Shown: positions 44,906-55,923 of the stretch, piece after piece
Layout: each line of letters starts with the position of its first letter
How positions within the stretch are numbered: position 1 is the first letter of the stretch
From: Melioribacteraceae bacterium
GTDB lineage: Bacteria > Bacteroidota > Ignavibacteria > Ignavibacteriales > Melioribacteraceae
Direction: 5' to 3'
Length of the DNA stretch: 64,000 nt
NCBI GenBank assembly: GCA_030584085.1
Contig: CP129490.1
Location: 310,001-374,000 of the forward strand
Notes under the pieces: generated by a model
Database searches by the model: none
Told to the model about the DNA's origin: nothing
The model's input: only the letters and a program-made list of their open reading frames with translations
Made by a program: the position numbers and the translations under genes

Positions 44906-45394
44906 ATGGAAAAATATACAATACCCCCACAGACAAGAATAGGTCATGTTCATTTAAAAGTAGCTGATTTAAATCGCTCACTCGAATTTTATAGAGATCT
45001 CTTAGGTTTTGAGTTAACGATGATGTACGGAAGTCAAGCAGCTTTTATTTCAGCCGGAGGTTATCATCACCACATCGGACTAAACACTTGGCATAGCAAA
45101 GACGCACCGGCTGCATCGAAAGAAGGTGTAGGTTTATATCACACGGCAATTCTTTATCCGACAAAAAAAGATCTCGCTATTATCTTTGAAAGATTACGAA
45201 ATGCTAATTACCCGCTTACCGGTGCATCCGATCACGGGGTTTCCGAAGCGCTCTATCTTGATGATCCCGACGGTAATGGTGTCGAATTGTATTGGGATAA
45301 ACCAAAAGAACAATGGCCGACTAAAAAAGATGGTTCGATAGATATGTTTACAAAACCCTTAAATCTCGACTCACTGCTAAGTGAATTAGAATAA
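44906..45394 (+). CDS. VOC family (glyoxalase/extradiol dioxygenase-like) protein
   Basis: A 162-residue vicinal-oxygen-chelate protein with IGHVHLKVADLNRSLEFYRD (first metal His), GGYHHHIGLNTW, GLYHTAILYP (second His) and DPDGNGVELYWDKP (Glu ligand). These are the ligands of an extradiol-dioxygenase-like or glyoxalase fold. Substrate unknown. It is often found as a catechol 2,3-dioxygenase-like gene beside pirin. Confidence 0.88.
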   Translation: MEKYTIPPQTRIGHVHLKVADLNRSLEFYRDLLGFELTMMYGSQAAFISAGGYHHHIGLNTWHSKDAPAASKEGVGLYHTAILYPTKKDLAIIFERLRNANYPLTGASDHGVSEALYLDDPDGNGVELYWDKPKEQWPTKKDGSIDMFTKPLNLDSLLSELE

Positions 45395-45418
45395 TAATTC
45401 TAAGTATATTGTTATTAA

Positions 45419-45997
45419 ATGTTTTCGCTACTAAAAGAACATATTAACAATAGAGTACTTCTTACTGATGAAGAATTTATTATCTGTTCAAAATTCTTTG
45501 TACCTAAGAAGTTAAAAAAGCATCAATTTCTTTTAAACGAAGGTGATGTTTGTAAGTACATTGGGTTTGTAAACTCGGGTTGTTTGCGTGAATACTCAAT
45601 TGACAACAAAGGAACGGAACATGTAATTCAATTTGCTATTTCTGATTGGTGGGTAGCGGATCTTAATAGTTTCCTTTCCGGTTCGCCTGCAAAATACAAC
45701 ATTGATGCTCTAGCAGTTTCGGAGGTTCTTTTAATTGATAAATCTGCTAGAGAAGAGTTGCTTGCAAATTGTCCGAAGATGGAACGCTTTTTCCGTCTGT
45801 TAATTGAAGCTAACCATGTTGCAACTCATCAAAGAATTTTAGATTCACTTAGCGCTTCAGCAGAAGAAAGATATCTTAAGTTTGTTAAAACTTATCCACA
45901 ACTTATTGAACAAGTATCACAAAACCAGATCGCATCTTACCTTGGTATTACTCCTCAATCATTAAGTAGAATTCGAAAAGAATTGTCTCAGAAGTAA
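45419..45997 (+). CDS. Crp-like regulator of the short Bacteroidota type
   Basis: A 192-residue protein with a cyclic-nucleotide-binding-like domain (LLNEGDVCKYIGFVNSGCLREY) and a C-terminal helix-turn-helix YLGITPQSLSRIRKEL. It lacks the phosphate-binding cassette details of true cAMP receptors. It lies in the middle of the pirin-VOC-YceI-DoxX set and probably regulates it. Confidence 0.85.
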   Translation: MFSLLKEHINNRVLLTDEEFIICSKFFVPKKLKKHQFLLNEGDVCKYIGFVNSGCLREYSIDNKGTEHVIQFAISDWWVADLNSFLSGSPAKYNIDALAVSEVLLIDKSAREELLANCPKMERFFRLLIEANHVATHQRILDSLSASAEERYLKFVKTYPQLIEQVSQNQIASYLGITPQSLSRIRKELSQK

Positions 45998-46205
45998 ACC
46001 CGATTTAAACACTATATTGTAGTCAGATAAGATTTATTGATGATTAGATTATTCTCTCCGGTGAACAACCTACCGCCAAATCTAAATTTGTTACCCTATG
46101 TTAACTTCCTTTTTTAACCTATGTGAATGCGCCGCTGCCCTCTTTTAGGTTATGTTTGAGTTGTAAATGAACAATTCATATCAAACAAAAAAAAGGAATA
46201 ACATA

Positions 46206-46754
46206 ATGACAACTTGGAAAATTGATTCAGCCCATTCAGAAATAAACTTCAAAGTAAAACACCTTTTGGTCTCTACTGTTAGAGGTAACTTTGATAATTT
46301 TGATGCCGTTATAGAGACAAACAAAAGTGATTTTAGTGATGCTAAAATTAATTTCGAAGCGGACATAAACAGCATCAATACAAAAAATGAACAACGAGAT
46401 GCTCACTTAAAATCTGCCGACTTCTTCGACGCGGATAATTATCCGAAGATGACTTTTGAATCAACCTCTATCAAGCAAATATCAGATTTTGAAATGAAGG
46501 TAAAAGGAAATCTAACAATTCGCGGTATTACTAAAGAAGTCACTCTTGACGTGATCTATAACGGAATTGTCTCCGGTATGGATGATAGCACTGTTGCCGG
46601 ATTTGAAGTGACCGGGAAAATCAACCGTTTTGATTTTGGATTGCAATGGAACGCGGTTACCGAAGCTGGTGGTGTCGTTGTTAGCAATGAAGTGAAAATT
46701 GAAATCCTTGCCGAATTCACTAAAGTTAATGAATTGGTTGAAGCGGTATCATAA
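46206..46754 (+). CDS. YceI family protein (cytosolic form)
   Basis: 182 residues starting MTTWKIDSAHSEINFKVKHL, with TVRGNFDNFDAVI, NEQRDAHLKSADFFDADNYP and KGNLTIRGITKEVTLDV, all diagnostic YceI blocks. No signal peptide is visible, unlike the 36489 homologue. The ATG at 46206 follows AAAAGGAATAACATA; the in-frame ATG at 46167 would add 13 polar residues and is less likely. Confidence 0.9.
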   Translation: MTTWKIDSAHSEINFKVKHLLVSTVRGNFDNFDAVIETNKSDFSDAKINFEADINSINTKNEQRDAHLKSADFFDADNYPKMTFESTSIKQISDFEMKVKGNLTIRGITKEVTLDVIYNGIVSGMDDSTVAGFEVTGKINRFDFGLQWNAVTEAGGVVVSNEVKIEILAEFTKVNELVEAVS

Positions 46755-46780
46755 AGAAATATAATATTGGAAAACTTAAA

Positions 46781-47206
46781 ATGATAAGAAATATAATAAA
46801 TCCCGGCAGTTATACACAGAAAATAAATATTGCATTCTTATTTCTTCGCATTGCCATCGGAATTACTATGTTAACACACGGTGTACCTAAGCTCATTCAC
46901 TTACTAAGCGATAGTCCTATTCAATTTGTCGATCCGATTGGTATTGGTGAATCTACTTCCTTAGTGCTAGCAGTATTTGCAGAAGTATTTGGTTCAATAC
47001 TTTTAATTTTTGGAGCAGCCACAAGGTTAGCGGTAATTCCATTGTTCATTACTATGTTGGTTGCCATATTGGTTGTGCATTGGGCAGATGCGTTTGGCGT
47101 TAAAGAAGTTGCTTTGCTTTACCTTTCGGTTTATATTACAATCGCCGTAACTGGTGCCGGGAAATATTCGGTCGACAATCTGCTTTATAAGAAGATTGAT
47201 TTTTAG
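46781..47206 (+). CDS. DoxX family membrane protein
   Basis: A 141-residue protein with four helices and the DoxX signatures FLRIAIGITMLTHGVPKL, FAEVFGSILLIFGAATRLAVIP and ALLYLSVYITIAVTGAGKYSVD. DoxX proteins are implicated in quinone/redox or sulfur chemistry and in resistance to thiol stress. It lies 26 bp after the YceI gene. Confidence 0.88.
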   Translation: MIRNIINPGSYTQKINIAFLFLRIAIGITMLTHGVPKLIHLLSDSPIQFVDPIGIGESTSLVLAVFAEVFGSILLIFGAATRLAVIPLFITMLVAILVVHWADAFGVKEVALLYLSVYITIAVTGAGKYSVDNLLYKKIDF

Positions 47207-47262
47207 ATATTTCTCCGATACTTTCTACAAGTAATTAGTCAATAATAATTATAGGAGACATA

Positions 47263-47472
47263 GTGGAGCGCAAAGAATATTCTAATGGTGAAATAACAAT
47301 TGTCTGGCAACCAAAATTATGTATTCAATCGGGAGTGTGCGTGAAAACACTCCCGAGAGTATATAATCCTAAAGAAAGACCTTGGATTAAACCCGAAAAC
47401 GCTACAACGACAGAACTGATCAGCCAAGTTGCACAATGCCCTTCCGGAGCACTAAGTATAAAAGAGAATTAG
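47263..47472 (+). CDS. (4Fe-4S) mono-cluster ferredoxin-like protein
   Basis: A 69-residue protein with a Cys set C-x5-C near the N-terminus (CIQSGVCVKTLPRVYN) and a later CPSGAL, the Fer4_19 pattern of a divergent single-cluster binding domain. It begins with GTG, supported by AGGAGACATA just before. One base separates it from the GNAT gene; this ferredoxin-GNAT pair is common in Bacteria. Confidence 0.88.
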   Translation: MERKEYSNGEITIVWQPKLCIQSGVCVKTLPRVYNPKERPWIKPENATTTELISQVAQCPSGALSIKEN

Positions 47473-47473
47473 C

Positions 47474-47755
47474 ATGATTGAAATAAAACAAATTGATCAA
47501 GGTCAGAAAGGTTACTTTACTGCATTGGATGACGGAAAAGAAGCTGGCAGAATGAGTTATTCATTTGCAGGTAGTTCTAAAATCATAATTGATCATACTG
47601 AAGTAAATGCTGCCTATCGCGGTCAAAATATTGGTAAAAGAATTTTGTCTGAAATAGTCGCGTATGCTCGGCTTAATAATATTAAAATAATTCCGCTATG
47701 TCCGTTTGCAAAATCTGTATTCGAGAGGACCGAATCGATAAGGGATGTCTTATAA
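47474..47755 (+). CDS. GNAT family N-acetyltransferase (YjdJ-type)
   Basis: A 93-residue minimal acetyltransferase with IIDHTEVNAAYRGQNIGKRILSEIV (acetyl-CoA motif A, R/Q-x-x-G-K) and IIPLCPFAKSVFER. This 'Gcn5-related small' family is typically encoded next to a mono-cluster ferredoxin, as here. Substrate unknown. Confidence 0.88.
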   Translation: MIEIKQIDQGQKGYFTALDDGKEAGRMSYSFAGSSKIIIDHTEVNAAYRGQNIGKRILSEIVAYARLNNIKIIPLCPFAKSVFERTESIRDVL

Positions 47756-47779
47756 GAATATATTTTTCTTAAAAATAAA

Positions 47780-47815
47780 AAGCCCAATCTCGATTGATCG
47801 AGGTTGGGCTTCTAA
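47780..47815. terminator. bidirectional terminator between GNAT and katG
   Basis: AAGCCCAA-T-CTCGAT / ATCGAG-G-TTGGGCTT hairpin with a two-base loop. It lies between convergent genes and belongs to the same family as 33493-33528. Confidence 0.75.
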
Positions 47816-47832
47816 TTAATACTCATTAATGA

Positions 47833-50473
<2,641 letters not shown>

Positions 50474-51541
50474 ATGGAAAATTTGAACAAGAGAATTGCC
50501 GGTCGATTAAAAGTATTTGACGAATCCTTTGCAAAAAAAATACTTGAAAAACAATTTGAAGCACAACCTACTTTAAAAGAGAAGTACGGCGAAAAGCAAA
50601 TTCATCATTACATTGAAGACACTAAATTTCATCTAAGCTATCTAGCTGAAGCAATTATAAATAACGAATCCGCTTTATTTAACGAATACCTGGCATGGGC
50701 TAAAACATTTTTCGAAAATCTTCCCGTAACTGATGACGAAATAATTATGAACCTTGAATTACTGAGGGATGAAATTGCATCGAATTTACCGGAAGAAATG
50801 TACAACGTTACAAATAAATATATTAATGAAGGGATTGAATACTACAAAATAAAATCACCTGTGCTTCCTTCTTTCATAAAAGATGAAAATCCGCAAAAGG
50901 AAATCGCGGAAAAGTATTTGAATTTTTTGATTGAAGGAGATAAAGTATCGGCTCATCAACTAATAATGAATGCTGTACAAAATGGAATCCCAATTAAGAA
51001 TTTGTATCTAAACGTATTTCAAGTCTCACAGCAAGAGACGGGTCGTTTATGGCAGATGAGTAAAATATCTGTCGCACATGAACACTTTATAACTGCCGCA
51101 ACTCAGTTAATAATGGCCCAGCTATATCCGTATATGTTTACATCAGTTAATAAAGATAAACGTGTTATAGTCTCATGCATTCAAGGTGAATTGCACGAAA
51201 TTGGAGCAAGGATGGTTGCCGACATTTTTGAAATGGAAGGTTGGAATTCATATTACTTTGGTGCGAATACTCCAATTAGAAGTGTTATAGATAGTATCAA
51301 TAAATATAATCCTCAAGTACTGGCTATATCTACTACAATGACGTTTAACTTATCATCTGTTTCCGATATGATTGAAAAAGTAAGATCCGAAATCGCTTCA
51401 AAAGATTTGAAAATTTTGGTCGGAGGATATCCATTTATAATTTCGGAAAAGTTATGGCAGAATATTGGTGCCGATGGTTTTGCTCCAAACGCAATTTCTG
51501 CTGTCAAACTTGCGGAAGAACTTATTACCCCAGAGGTTTAA
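50474..51541 (+). CDS. cobalamin-binding sensor protein with CarH-like motifs
   Basis: A 355-residue cytosolic protein. Residues ~1-125 are a helical domain (EKYGEKQIHHYIEDTKFHLS, NLELLRDEI) resembling that of RsbRD-type sensors. Residues 145-225 are a B12-cap domain with W193-x9-E203-H204, the spacing used by AdoCbl photoreceptors of the CarH/LitR group. Residues ~228-355 are a Rossmann-like B12-binding domain with E239-x-H241-x-x-G244 (lower axial His). In CarH the residue after the Trp is the upper His; here it is Gln194. No DNA-binding domain is present, so output must pass to the kinase encoded 4 bp downstream. Binding of cobalamin is well supported; light sensing is only possible. Confidence 0.85.
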   Translation: MENLNKRIAGRLKVFDESFAKKILEKQFEAQPTLKEKYGEKQIHHYIEDTKFHLSYLAEAIINNESALFNEYLAWAKTFFENLPVTDDEIIMNLELLRDEIASNLPEEMYNVTNKYINEGIEYYKIKSPVLPSFIKDENPQKEIAEKYLNFLIEGDKVSAHQLIMNAVQNGIPIKNLYLNVFQVSQQETGRLWQMSKISVAHEHFITAATQLIMAQLYPYMFTSVNKDKRVIVSCIQGELHEIGARMVADIFEMEGWNSYYFGANTPIRSVIDSINKYNPQVLAISTTMTFNLSSVSDMIEKVRSEIASKDLKILVGGYPFIISEKLWQNIGADGFAPNAISAVKLAEELITPEV

Positions 51542-51545
51542 TTAA

Positions 51546-52739
51546 ATGATTAATAATAATGTTGACGGACTTGTTATCTCATGCAGTAAAGAAGGCAGAA
51601 TTACAACAGTTCATTTTTGCAGCTTGGGAATTAACGAAGAAAAAATAGATGGTAAATTATTTATTGAGCTTTTTAGAACAGAGTATATTCATACTGCTCT
51701 CGATTTTATAAATAAAATAAAAGAAGACTCCGCAGCTTTTGGATGGGAATTGTTCATGAATCCATCTATTAATAATAAACCATTTTTCTTTAGCGGATCT
51801 TTGATAGACAATGAAATTTTCATCATCGGCTCTCTCACAAAAGTGGATTTTGATAAATTCAATAAAGGTATGATGCTAATTAACAATGAACAGATAAATA
51901 AAATACGAGAATTAGAAAAAGAGAGAATAGAGAAAACTTTAAGTGAGCAAAAAACCGACGATAAAATTTTTGATGAACTAACAAGACTGAATAACGAACT
52001 TGTAACGATGCAAAGAGAATTAACCAAGAAAAACTTGGAGCTGGAAGAACTAAATAAACTTAAAAACCAATTTATAGGAATGGCCGCACATGATTTACGT
52101 AATCCTCTTGGTACTATTTTGAATTATGCTGAATTCTTAGAAGATGAATGTGATCCCTTTTCTAATGAACAAATTGAATTTCTTCATCATATAAAATCTC
52201 AAAGTTCGTTTATGCTTAGTCTTGTAAATGACTTGCTGGATGTTACTTCAATAGAATCCGGCAGTATAAAACTATCTCTTGAAGCGGTTGATGTTGCGGT
52301 ACTAATATTCCAAATTATTCATTTAAATAAAGTGCTTGCCGATAAGAAAGAGATTGAAATTAATATCGATTCTCAAATACAATCATCTAGCTTATTGTTA
52401 GATAAAGGAAAAATTGAACAGGTTATAACCAATCTTTTAACAAATGCAATTAAGTACTCGGAAAAGAAAACTACAATTACTGTTTCGATTTATGCGGAGA
52501 AGGATCAAATAATTATTTCGGTCAAAGATCAAGGACAGGGTATTCCAAAAGATGAATTAAACCTACTGTTTAAGCCTTTCCAAAAAACCAGCGTAAAAAG
52601 TACTGACGGTGAAAAAAGTACCGGACTAGGGTTGTTCATTGTTAGAAAAATTGTTGAAGCACATAAAGGAAAAATTTGGGCTGAAAGTAAACCGGGTATT
52701 GGTTCTACTTTTTATGTAAGTCTGCCTTCAACTAGATAA
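51546..52739 (+). CDS. PAS-like sensor histidine kinase partner of the B12 sensor
   Basis: A 397-residue soluble kinase. Residues ~1-110 form a PAS-like fold (DGLVISCSKEGRITTVHF, FGWELFMN, FIIGSLTKV). A coiled coil (~110-175), HisKA (IGMAAHDLRNPLGTILNYAEFL) and HATPase (NLLTNAIKYSEK, DQGQGIP, STGLGLFIVRKI) follow. No membrane helix. It begins four bases after the B12 gene's stop, so the two are one operon and likely one signalling unit. No response regulator lies beside it; the target is unknown. Confidence 0.9.
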   Translation: MINNNVDGLVISCSKEGRITTVHFCSLGINEEKIDGKLFIELFRTEYIHTALDFINKIKEDSAAFGWELFMNPSINNKPFFFSGSLIDNEIFIIGSLTKVDFDKFNKGMMLINNEQINKIRELEKERIEKTLSEQKTDDKIFDELTRLNNELVTMQRELTKKNLELEELNKLKNQFIGMAAHDLRNPLGTILNYAEFLEDECDPFSNEQIEFLHHIKSQSSFMLSLVNDLLDVTSIESGSIKLSLEAVDVAVLIFQIIHLNKVLADKKEIEINIDSQIQSSSLLLDKGKIEQVITNLLTNAIKYSEKKTTITVSIYAEKDQIIISVKDQGQGIPKDELNLLFKPFQKTSVKSTDGEKSTGLGLFIVRKIVEAHKGKIWAESKPGIGSTFYVSLPSTR

Positions 52740-52826
52740 TATAGTAATTCTAAGACAGGTACATCAATTGTATGAATAATCATTTTCTATTGCAATTTCT
52801 ATTGCAGTCATTTTCTTTAAAATTAA

Positions 52827-52859
52827 AAAGCCTCGTAAGTGCTTTACTTACAAGGCTTT
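52827..52859 (-). terminator. terminator of the original tRNA-Asp transcript
   Basis: AAAGCCT-C-GTAAGT / ACTTAC-A-AGGCTTT hairpin (one mismatch). Read on the minus strand it is followed by TTTTTAATTTT. It lies five bases beyond the 3' end of the tRNA-Asp fragment, i.e. on the host side of the insertion. Confidence 0.75.
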
Positions 52860-52864
52860 AAGAG

Positions 52865-52910
52865 CGGGGCCGACGAGACTCGAACTCGCGACCTCCTGCG
52901 TGACAGGCAG
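52865..52910 (-). tRNA. 3' part of tRNA-Asp(GTC), 5' part missing: integration site
   Basis: On the minus strand the sequence reads CTGC-CTGTCAC-GCAGG (anticodon arm, anticodon GTC), a five-base variable loop, T-arm GCGAG-TTCGAGT-CTCGT, acceptor strand CGGCCCC and discriminator G. From base 27 backwards (52911 on) the D-arm and 5' acceptor strand are replaced by unrelated DNA. An intact tRNA-Asp is therefore expected at the far end of the element, beyond this window. This is the standard footprint of a tyrosine integrase that recombines in a tRNA anticodon/3' half. Confidence 0.85.
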
Positions 52911-52926
52911 TGGGATTTCTGCAATC

Positions 52927-52974
52927 CTGCTGTCAATTCCCAGCTTTTCGGCAGTCGGTACATAGTCGGTACAT
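52927..52974. repeat. integrase-site repeats next to the tRNA fragment
   Basis: CTGCTGTCA (52927-52935) is the inverted partner, with one bulged G, of TGACAGGCAG inside the tRNA anticodon arm (52901-52910), forming a candidate recombination core. Immediately after comes an exact tandem 11-bp direct repeat AGTCGGTACAT (52953-52963 and 52964-52974), a possible arm site. All lie between the tRNA and the integrase start. Confidence 0.5.
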
Positions 52975-52992
52975 CCTTGAAGGAGTATTATT

Positions 52993-54027
52993 ATGTTTCT
53001 TTCAAGAGATACAAAATCACCGTATTACCAAGTAATCTATTTTGTAAATGGTAAAAGAACCAAAATTTCTACACGAACGGCTAACAAAAAGGAAGCAGAA
53101 AAATTTCTAAAATCCTTTGTACCTCAGCAGAAAGAAAAGAAGGTTGAACCGGAAGAACCAAAAGAGAAAAAAGTTTCTATAAAACTAAGCTGCTTTATCG
53201 AAGAATATAAAACTTATGTACGCAACACATATTCTGAAAAATATCTTAAGAAAGCTGTGAGACCATCATTTATGGCTTTACAAAAAAATATTCCTGATAT
53301 GCCGCTTAATCAGATTTCAACGAGAATCATTGATCAATTTATATCCTCAGCCTCAGCAATTTCCAAACATTCAGCGTCACTTTACCACCGCACCCTAAAA
53401 GCAGCATTTAATAAAGCTGTAGTTTGGAATTATCTTGAAGCTAACCCTTTCGATAAAATTAAAGCTCCCAAAGTTCCGAAATCCTTTCCTGTGTTTATTT
53501 CAGAAAGTGAACTAATCCTTATTCTAAACAATACTCAAATGCAGCTAATGAAAGATATATTTACAACAGCCTTTTATACTGGTATGCGTCTCGGCGAGTT
53601 AGTTAATATGAAGTGGAATTGGATTGACTTCAAAGAAAATATTATCACAGTTAAAAACTCAAGTGAATTCAATTCCAAGAACAAGCGTGAAAGAATTATT
53701 CCTATTCATCAGAAAGTACAAACTATTCTGCAAACTCGTTATCAATTAGGAAGGTTTGAAAATACTCTTGTCTTTTGTCGTTACGAAGGAATAAAATTAA
53801 ATGAGGATTTTGTAAGCAAACAATTTAAAAAAGCAGTAAGAGAAGCAAAACTAAATGATAAAATTCATTTCCATACACTCCGTCATTCTTTCGCTTCGGC
53901 TCTTGTTCAACGTGGTATTTCTCTTTATGCTGTTAAAGAATTATTAGGTCATGGAAATATTAAAACAACTCAAATTTATTCTCATTTGCAGAAGGATAAC
54001 TTAAGAGAAGCAGTCAATCTGTTATAG
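52993..54027 (+). CDS. int: tyrosine-family integrase/recombinase
   Basis: A 344-residue phage-type integrase. An N-terminal arm-binding segment (YYQVIYFVNGKRTKISTRTA) and a SAM-like core-binding region (~70-160) precede the catalytic domain. The catalytic residues are TAFYTGMRLGELVNMKW (Arg), HTLRHSFASALVQRG (His-x-x-Arg), LLGHGNIKTTQ (His) and IYSH (nucleophilic Tyr). GAAGGAG precedes the ATG. It faces away from the tRNA fragment into the element, as usual for elements inserted in tRNA genes. All catalytic positions are intact. Confidence 0.92.
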   Translation: MFLSRDTKSPYYQVIYFVNGKRTKISTRTANKKEAEKFLKSFVPQQKEKKVEPEEPKEKKVSIKLSCFIEEYKTYVRNTYSEKYLKKAVRPSFMALQKNIPDMPLNQISTRIIDQFISSASAISKHSASLYHRTLKAAFNKAVVWNYLEANPFDKIKAPKVPKSFPVFISESELILILNNTQMQLMKDIFTTAFYTGMRLGELVNMKWNWIDFKENIITVKNSSEFNSKNKRERIIPIHQKVQTILQTRYQLGRFENTLVFCRYEGIKLNEDFVSKQFKKAVREAKLNDKIHFHTLRHSFASALVQRGISLYAVKELLGHGNIKTTQIYSHLQKDNLREAVNLL

Positions 54028-54214
54028 TCACATATCGCAATAATATCTACTATGCATATATTCCTATTTCTTACACGACAAATACTTTGAACGGGTTATC
54101 TTGTGTTTACTTTAATATGTAATAACTTTATCAGCAGATATAGCTAAATCGGTAAGTTCTTTTACATTACTATGTTCGGCGTTTTCGATTAACTTAGAAT
54201 TCTTTTTATGAAAA

Positions 54215-55030
54215 TTATTTGGCGAGTTTCAAAATCCTAAACGAACCCCGTATAACAACACTAAAAACAATTGCTCCGATAATTAAATCGGGTATTTTTG
54301 AATTAAGCAAACTCACCAGTATACCGGCTGCAATAACTCCGCCGTTTACAATTATATCGTTCGAAGTGAAAATCATACTTGCCTGAACGTGTGCTTCTTT
54401 ACTTTTTGTTTTCTGCAGAATTATCAGCGAAGCGACATTACCGATCAATGCAAAGATTGAAACTATTATCATTGTCTGAAAATCGGGCAAACCTTCAAAT
54501 CCGATGAATCTCCTCACAACTTCGATAAACCCGATTACAGCTAAGGTAGATTGAAAATAGCCGGCTAACTTTGCTACTAACTTTTTCCTTGAGATTGCTT
54601 TACCGACTGCCAATAAGCTCAACCCGTAAACAGCGGCATCGGCAAACATATCGAGTGAATCGGCAACAAGTCCCATCGATTTTGAAATCAATCCGGTTGT
54701 CATTTCTATAACAAAAAATGCAAAGTTGATGATCAGAACAGTCCACAGAAGTTTGGTCTGATTTGATTCTTCGGCGAGAAAGCTTTTTGACTCTTCGATT
54801 GGTTTGCTTTCAATAAAACGTGAATCCAAATTCAACTCATCTATGCTTTTGGTTATTTCATCATTGTCACCCGAATGAATTACGGATAGAGTTCTGTTGG
54901 TAAGATCAAAATCTAATCTTTTGATATTACTTAAACTTTCTAATTTCATTCTTACCATCTGCTCTTCGGCGGAGCAATCCATTTTTGAAATTCGGTAAGT
55001 CGATTTCGTTAAATATGATTCTGATTGCAA
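54215..55030 (-). CDS. CDF-type cation efflux protein with N-terminal HMA-like domain
   Basis: 271 residues. Residues 1-75 are a ferredoxin-like HMA/heavy-metal-associated style domain (YRISKMDCSAEEQMVRMKL, with a single Cys). From ~95 on are six helices with LVADSLDMFADAAVYGLSLL (CDF metal-site helix) and MIFTSNDIIVNGGVIAAG (second site region). The start overlaps the end of the czcD-type gene by 22 bp; internal starts after MDCSAEEQ are possible. Such fusions of an HMA-like head and a CDF body occur in Bacteroidota metal loci. Confidence 0.82.
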   Translation of the reverse strand: MQSESYLTKSTYRISKMDCSAEEQMVRMKLESLSNIKRLDFDLTNRTLSVIHSGDNDEITKSIDELNLDSRFIESKPIEESKSFLAEESNQTKLLWTVLIINFAFFVIEMTTGLISKSMGLVADSLDMFADAAVYGLSLLAVGKAISRKKLVAKLAGYFQSTLAVIGFIEVVRRFIGFEGLPDFQTMIIVSIFALIGNVASLIILQKTKSKEAHVQASMIFTSNDIIVNGGVIAAGILVSLLNSKIPDLIIGAIVFSVVIRGSFRILKLAK

Positions 55031-55905
55031 TCTTTATCTCCCGGTTCTTCTATTTGAATTGTTGTATGCACTATATTGAATTTATCTCTGAGAGCTTCGC
55101 TTATTTTGTTAATTAGCTCATTGCTGCGACAGTTTTCTTTAGCTACTGCGTGAACAGTAAGAGCGGTTTCAGTAGTACTCATTGCCCAAATATGCAGATC
55201 GTGAAAGTTCTCTACTTCCCGTAAAGAATTAAGATAATTTTCAACCTCTTCTTTGTCTATGTCTTTAGGAACGGCATCGAGCGCTAAGCTTGTGGAATCT
55301 TTCAGTAAATCCCAGGTGCCCCAAAATATAATCAATGCTATTACAATACTTACTACCGGATCGAGCCAGTACAAATTTGTAAAAGTTAACACAACTCCCA
55401 CTATTACAACGCCGAGAGAAATTCCGGCATCGGCAGCCATATGCAGAAATGCACCTTTTATGTTTAAGTCCTGCTTTCTACCGGAGAAAAAGAGAAATGC
55501 GGTTGCCGCGTTGATCACAACACCTATTCCGGCAACTATCATAATCGTGCTTCCTTCAATCTGCTGTGGTTCGGCAAATCTCCCGATCGCTTCCCAAATT
55601 ATTATTCCGATAGCGACTAACAGAATCATAGCGTTTAAGAACGCTGCTAGCACGGAAGATTTTTTTAATCCGTAAGTATATTTTTCAGTTGCGGATTTTT
55701 TAACCAGATAACTCGCTACCCAAGCAATTACTAATCCAAGAACATCGCTAAGGTTATGTCCGGCATCGGCAATTAAAGCTAATGAATTTACTATTAAGCC
55801 GTATATTACTTCAACAACTATATAAACAACATTCAATGCAATACCGATTGCAAATGCTTTGCCGAAATCTTTTACTTCGTGCGTGTGTGAATGATTTTGT
55901 GACAT
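55009..55905 (-). CDS. czcD: CzcD-type cation diffusion facilitator (Zn/Co/Cd)
   Basis: A 298-residue transporter with His-rich N-terminus MSQNHSHTHE, six helices and both metal-binding HxxxD motifs: ADAGHNLSDVLGL in helix 2 and FLHMAADAGISLG in helix 5. The cytoplasmic C-terminal domain (HDLHIWAMSTTETALTVH) is the CDF ferredoxin-like part. It exports Zn, Co or Cd from the cytosol, complementing the RND pump. Confidence 0.92.
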   Translation of the reverse strand: MSQNHSHTHEVKDFGKAFAIGIALNVVYIVVEVIYGLIVNSLALIADAGHNLSDVLGLVIAWVASYLVKKSATEKYTYGLKKSSVLAAFLNAMILLVAIGIIIWEAIGRFAEPQQIEGSTIMIVAGIGVVINAATAFLFFSGRKQDLNIKGAFLHMAADAGISLGVVIVGVVLTFTNLYWLDPVVSIVIALIIFWGTWDLLKDSTSLALDAVPKDIDKEEVENYLNSLREVENFHDLHIWAMSTTETALTVHAVAKENCRSNELINKISEALRDKFNIVHTTIQIEEPGDKDCNQNHI

Positions 55906-55923
55906 TTTGTACTCTTTATTTTT

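Noticed and set aside
52839-53054. A plus-strand reading frame containing GADETRTRDLLRDRQ
   Set aside because: This is the well-known false translation across the antisense strand of a tRNA; the DNA is the tRNA-Asp fragment and recombination site.
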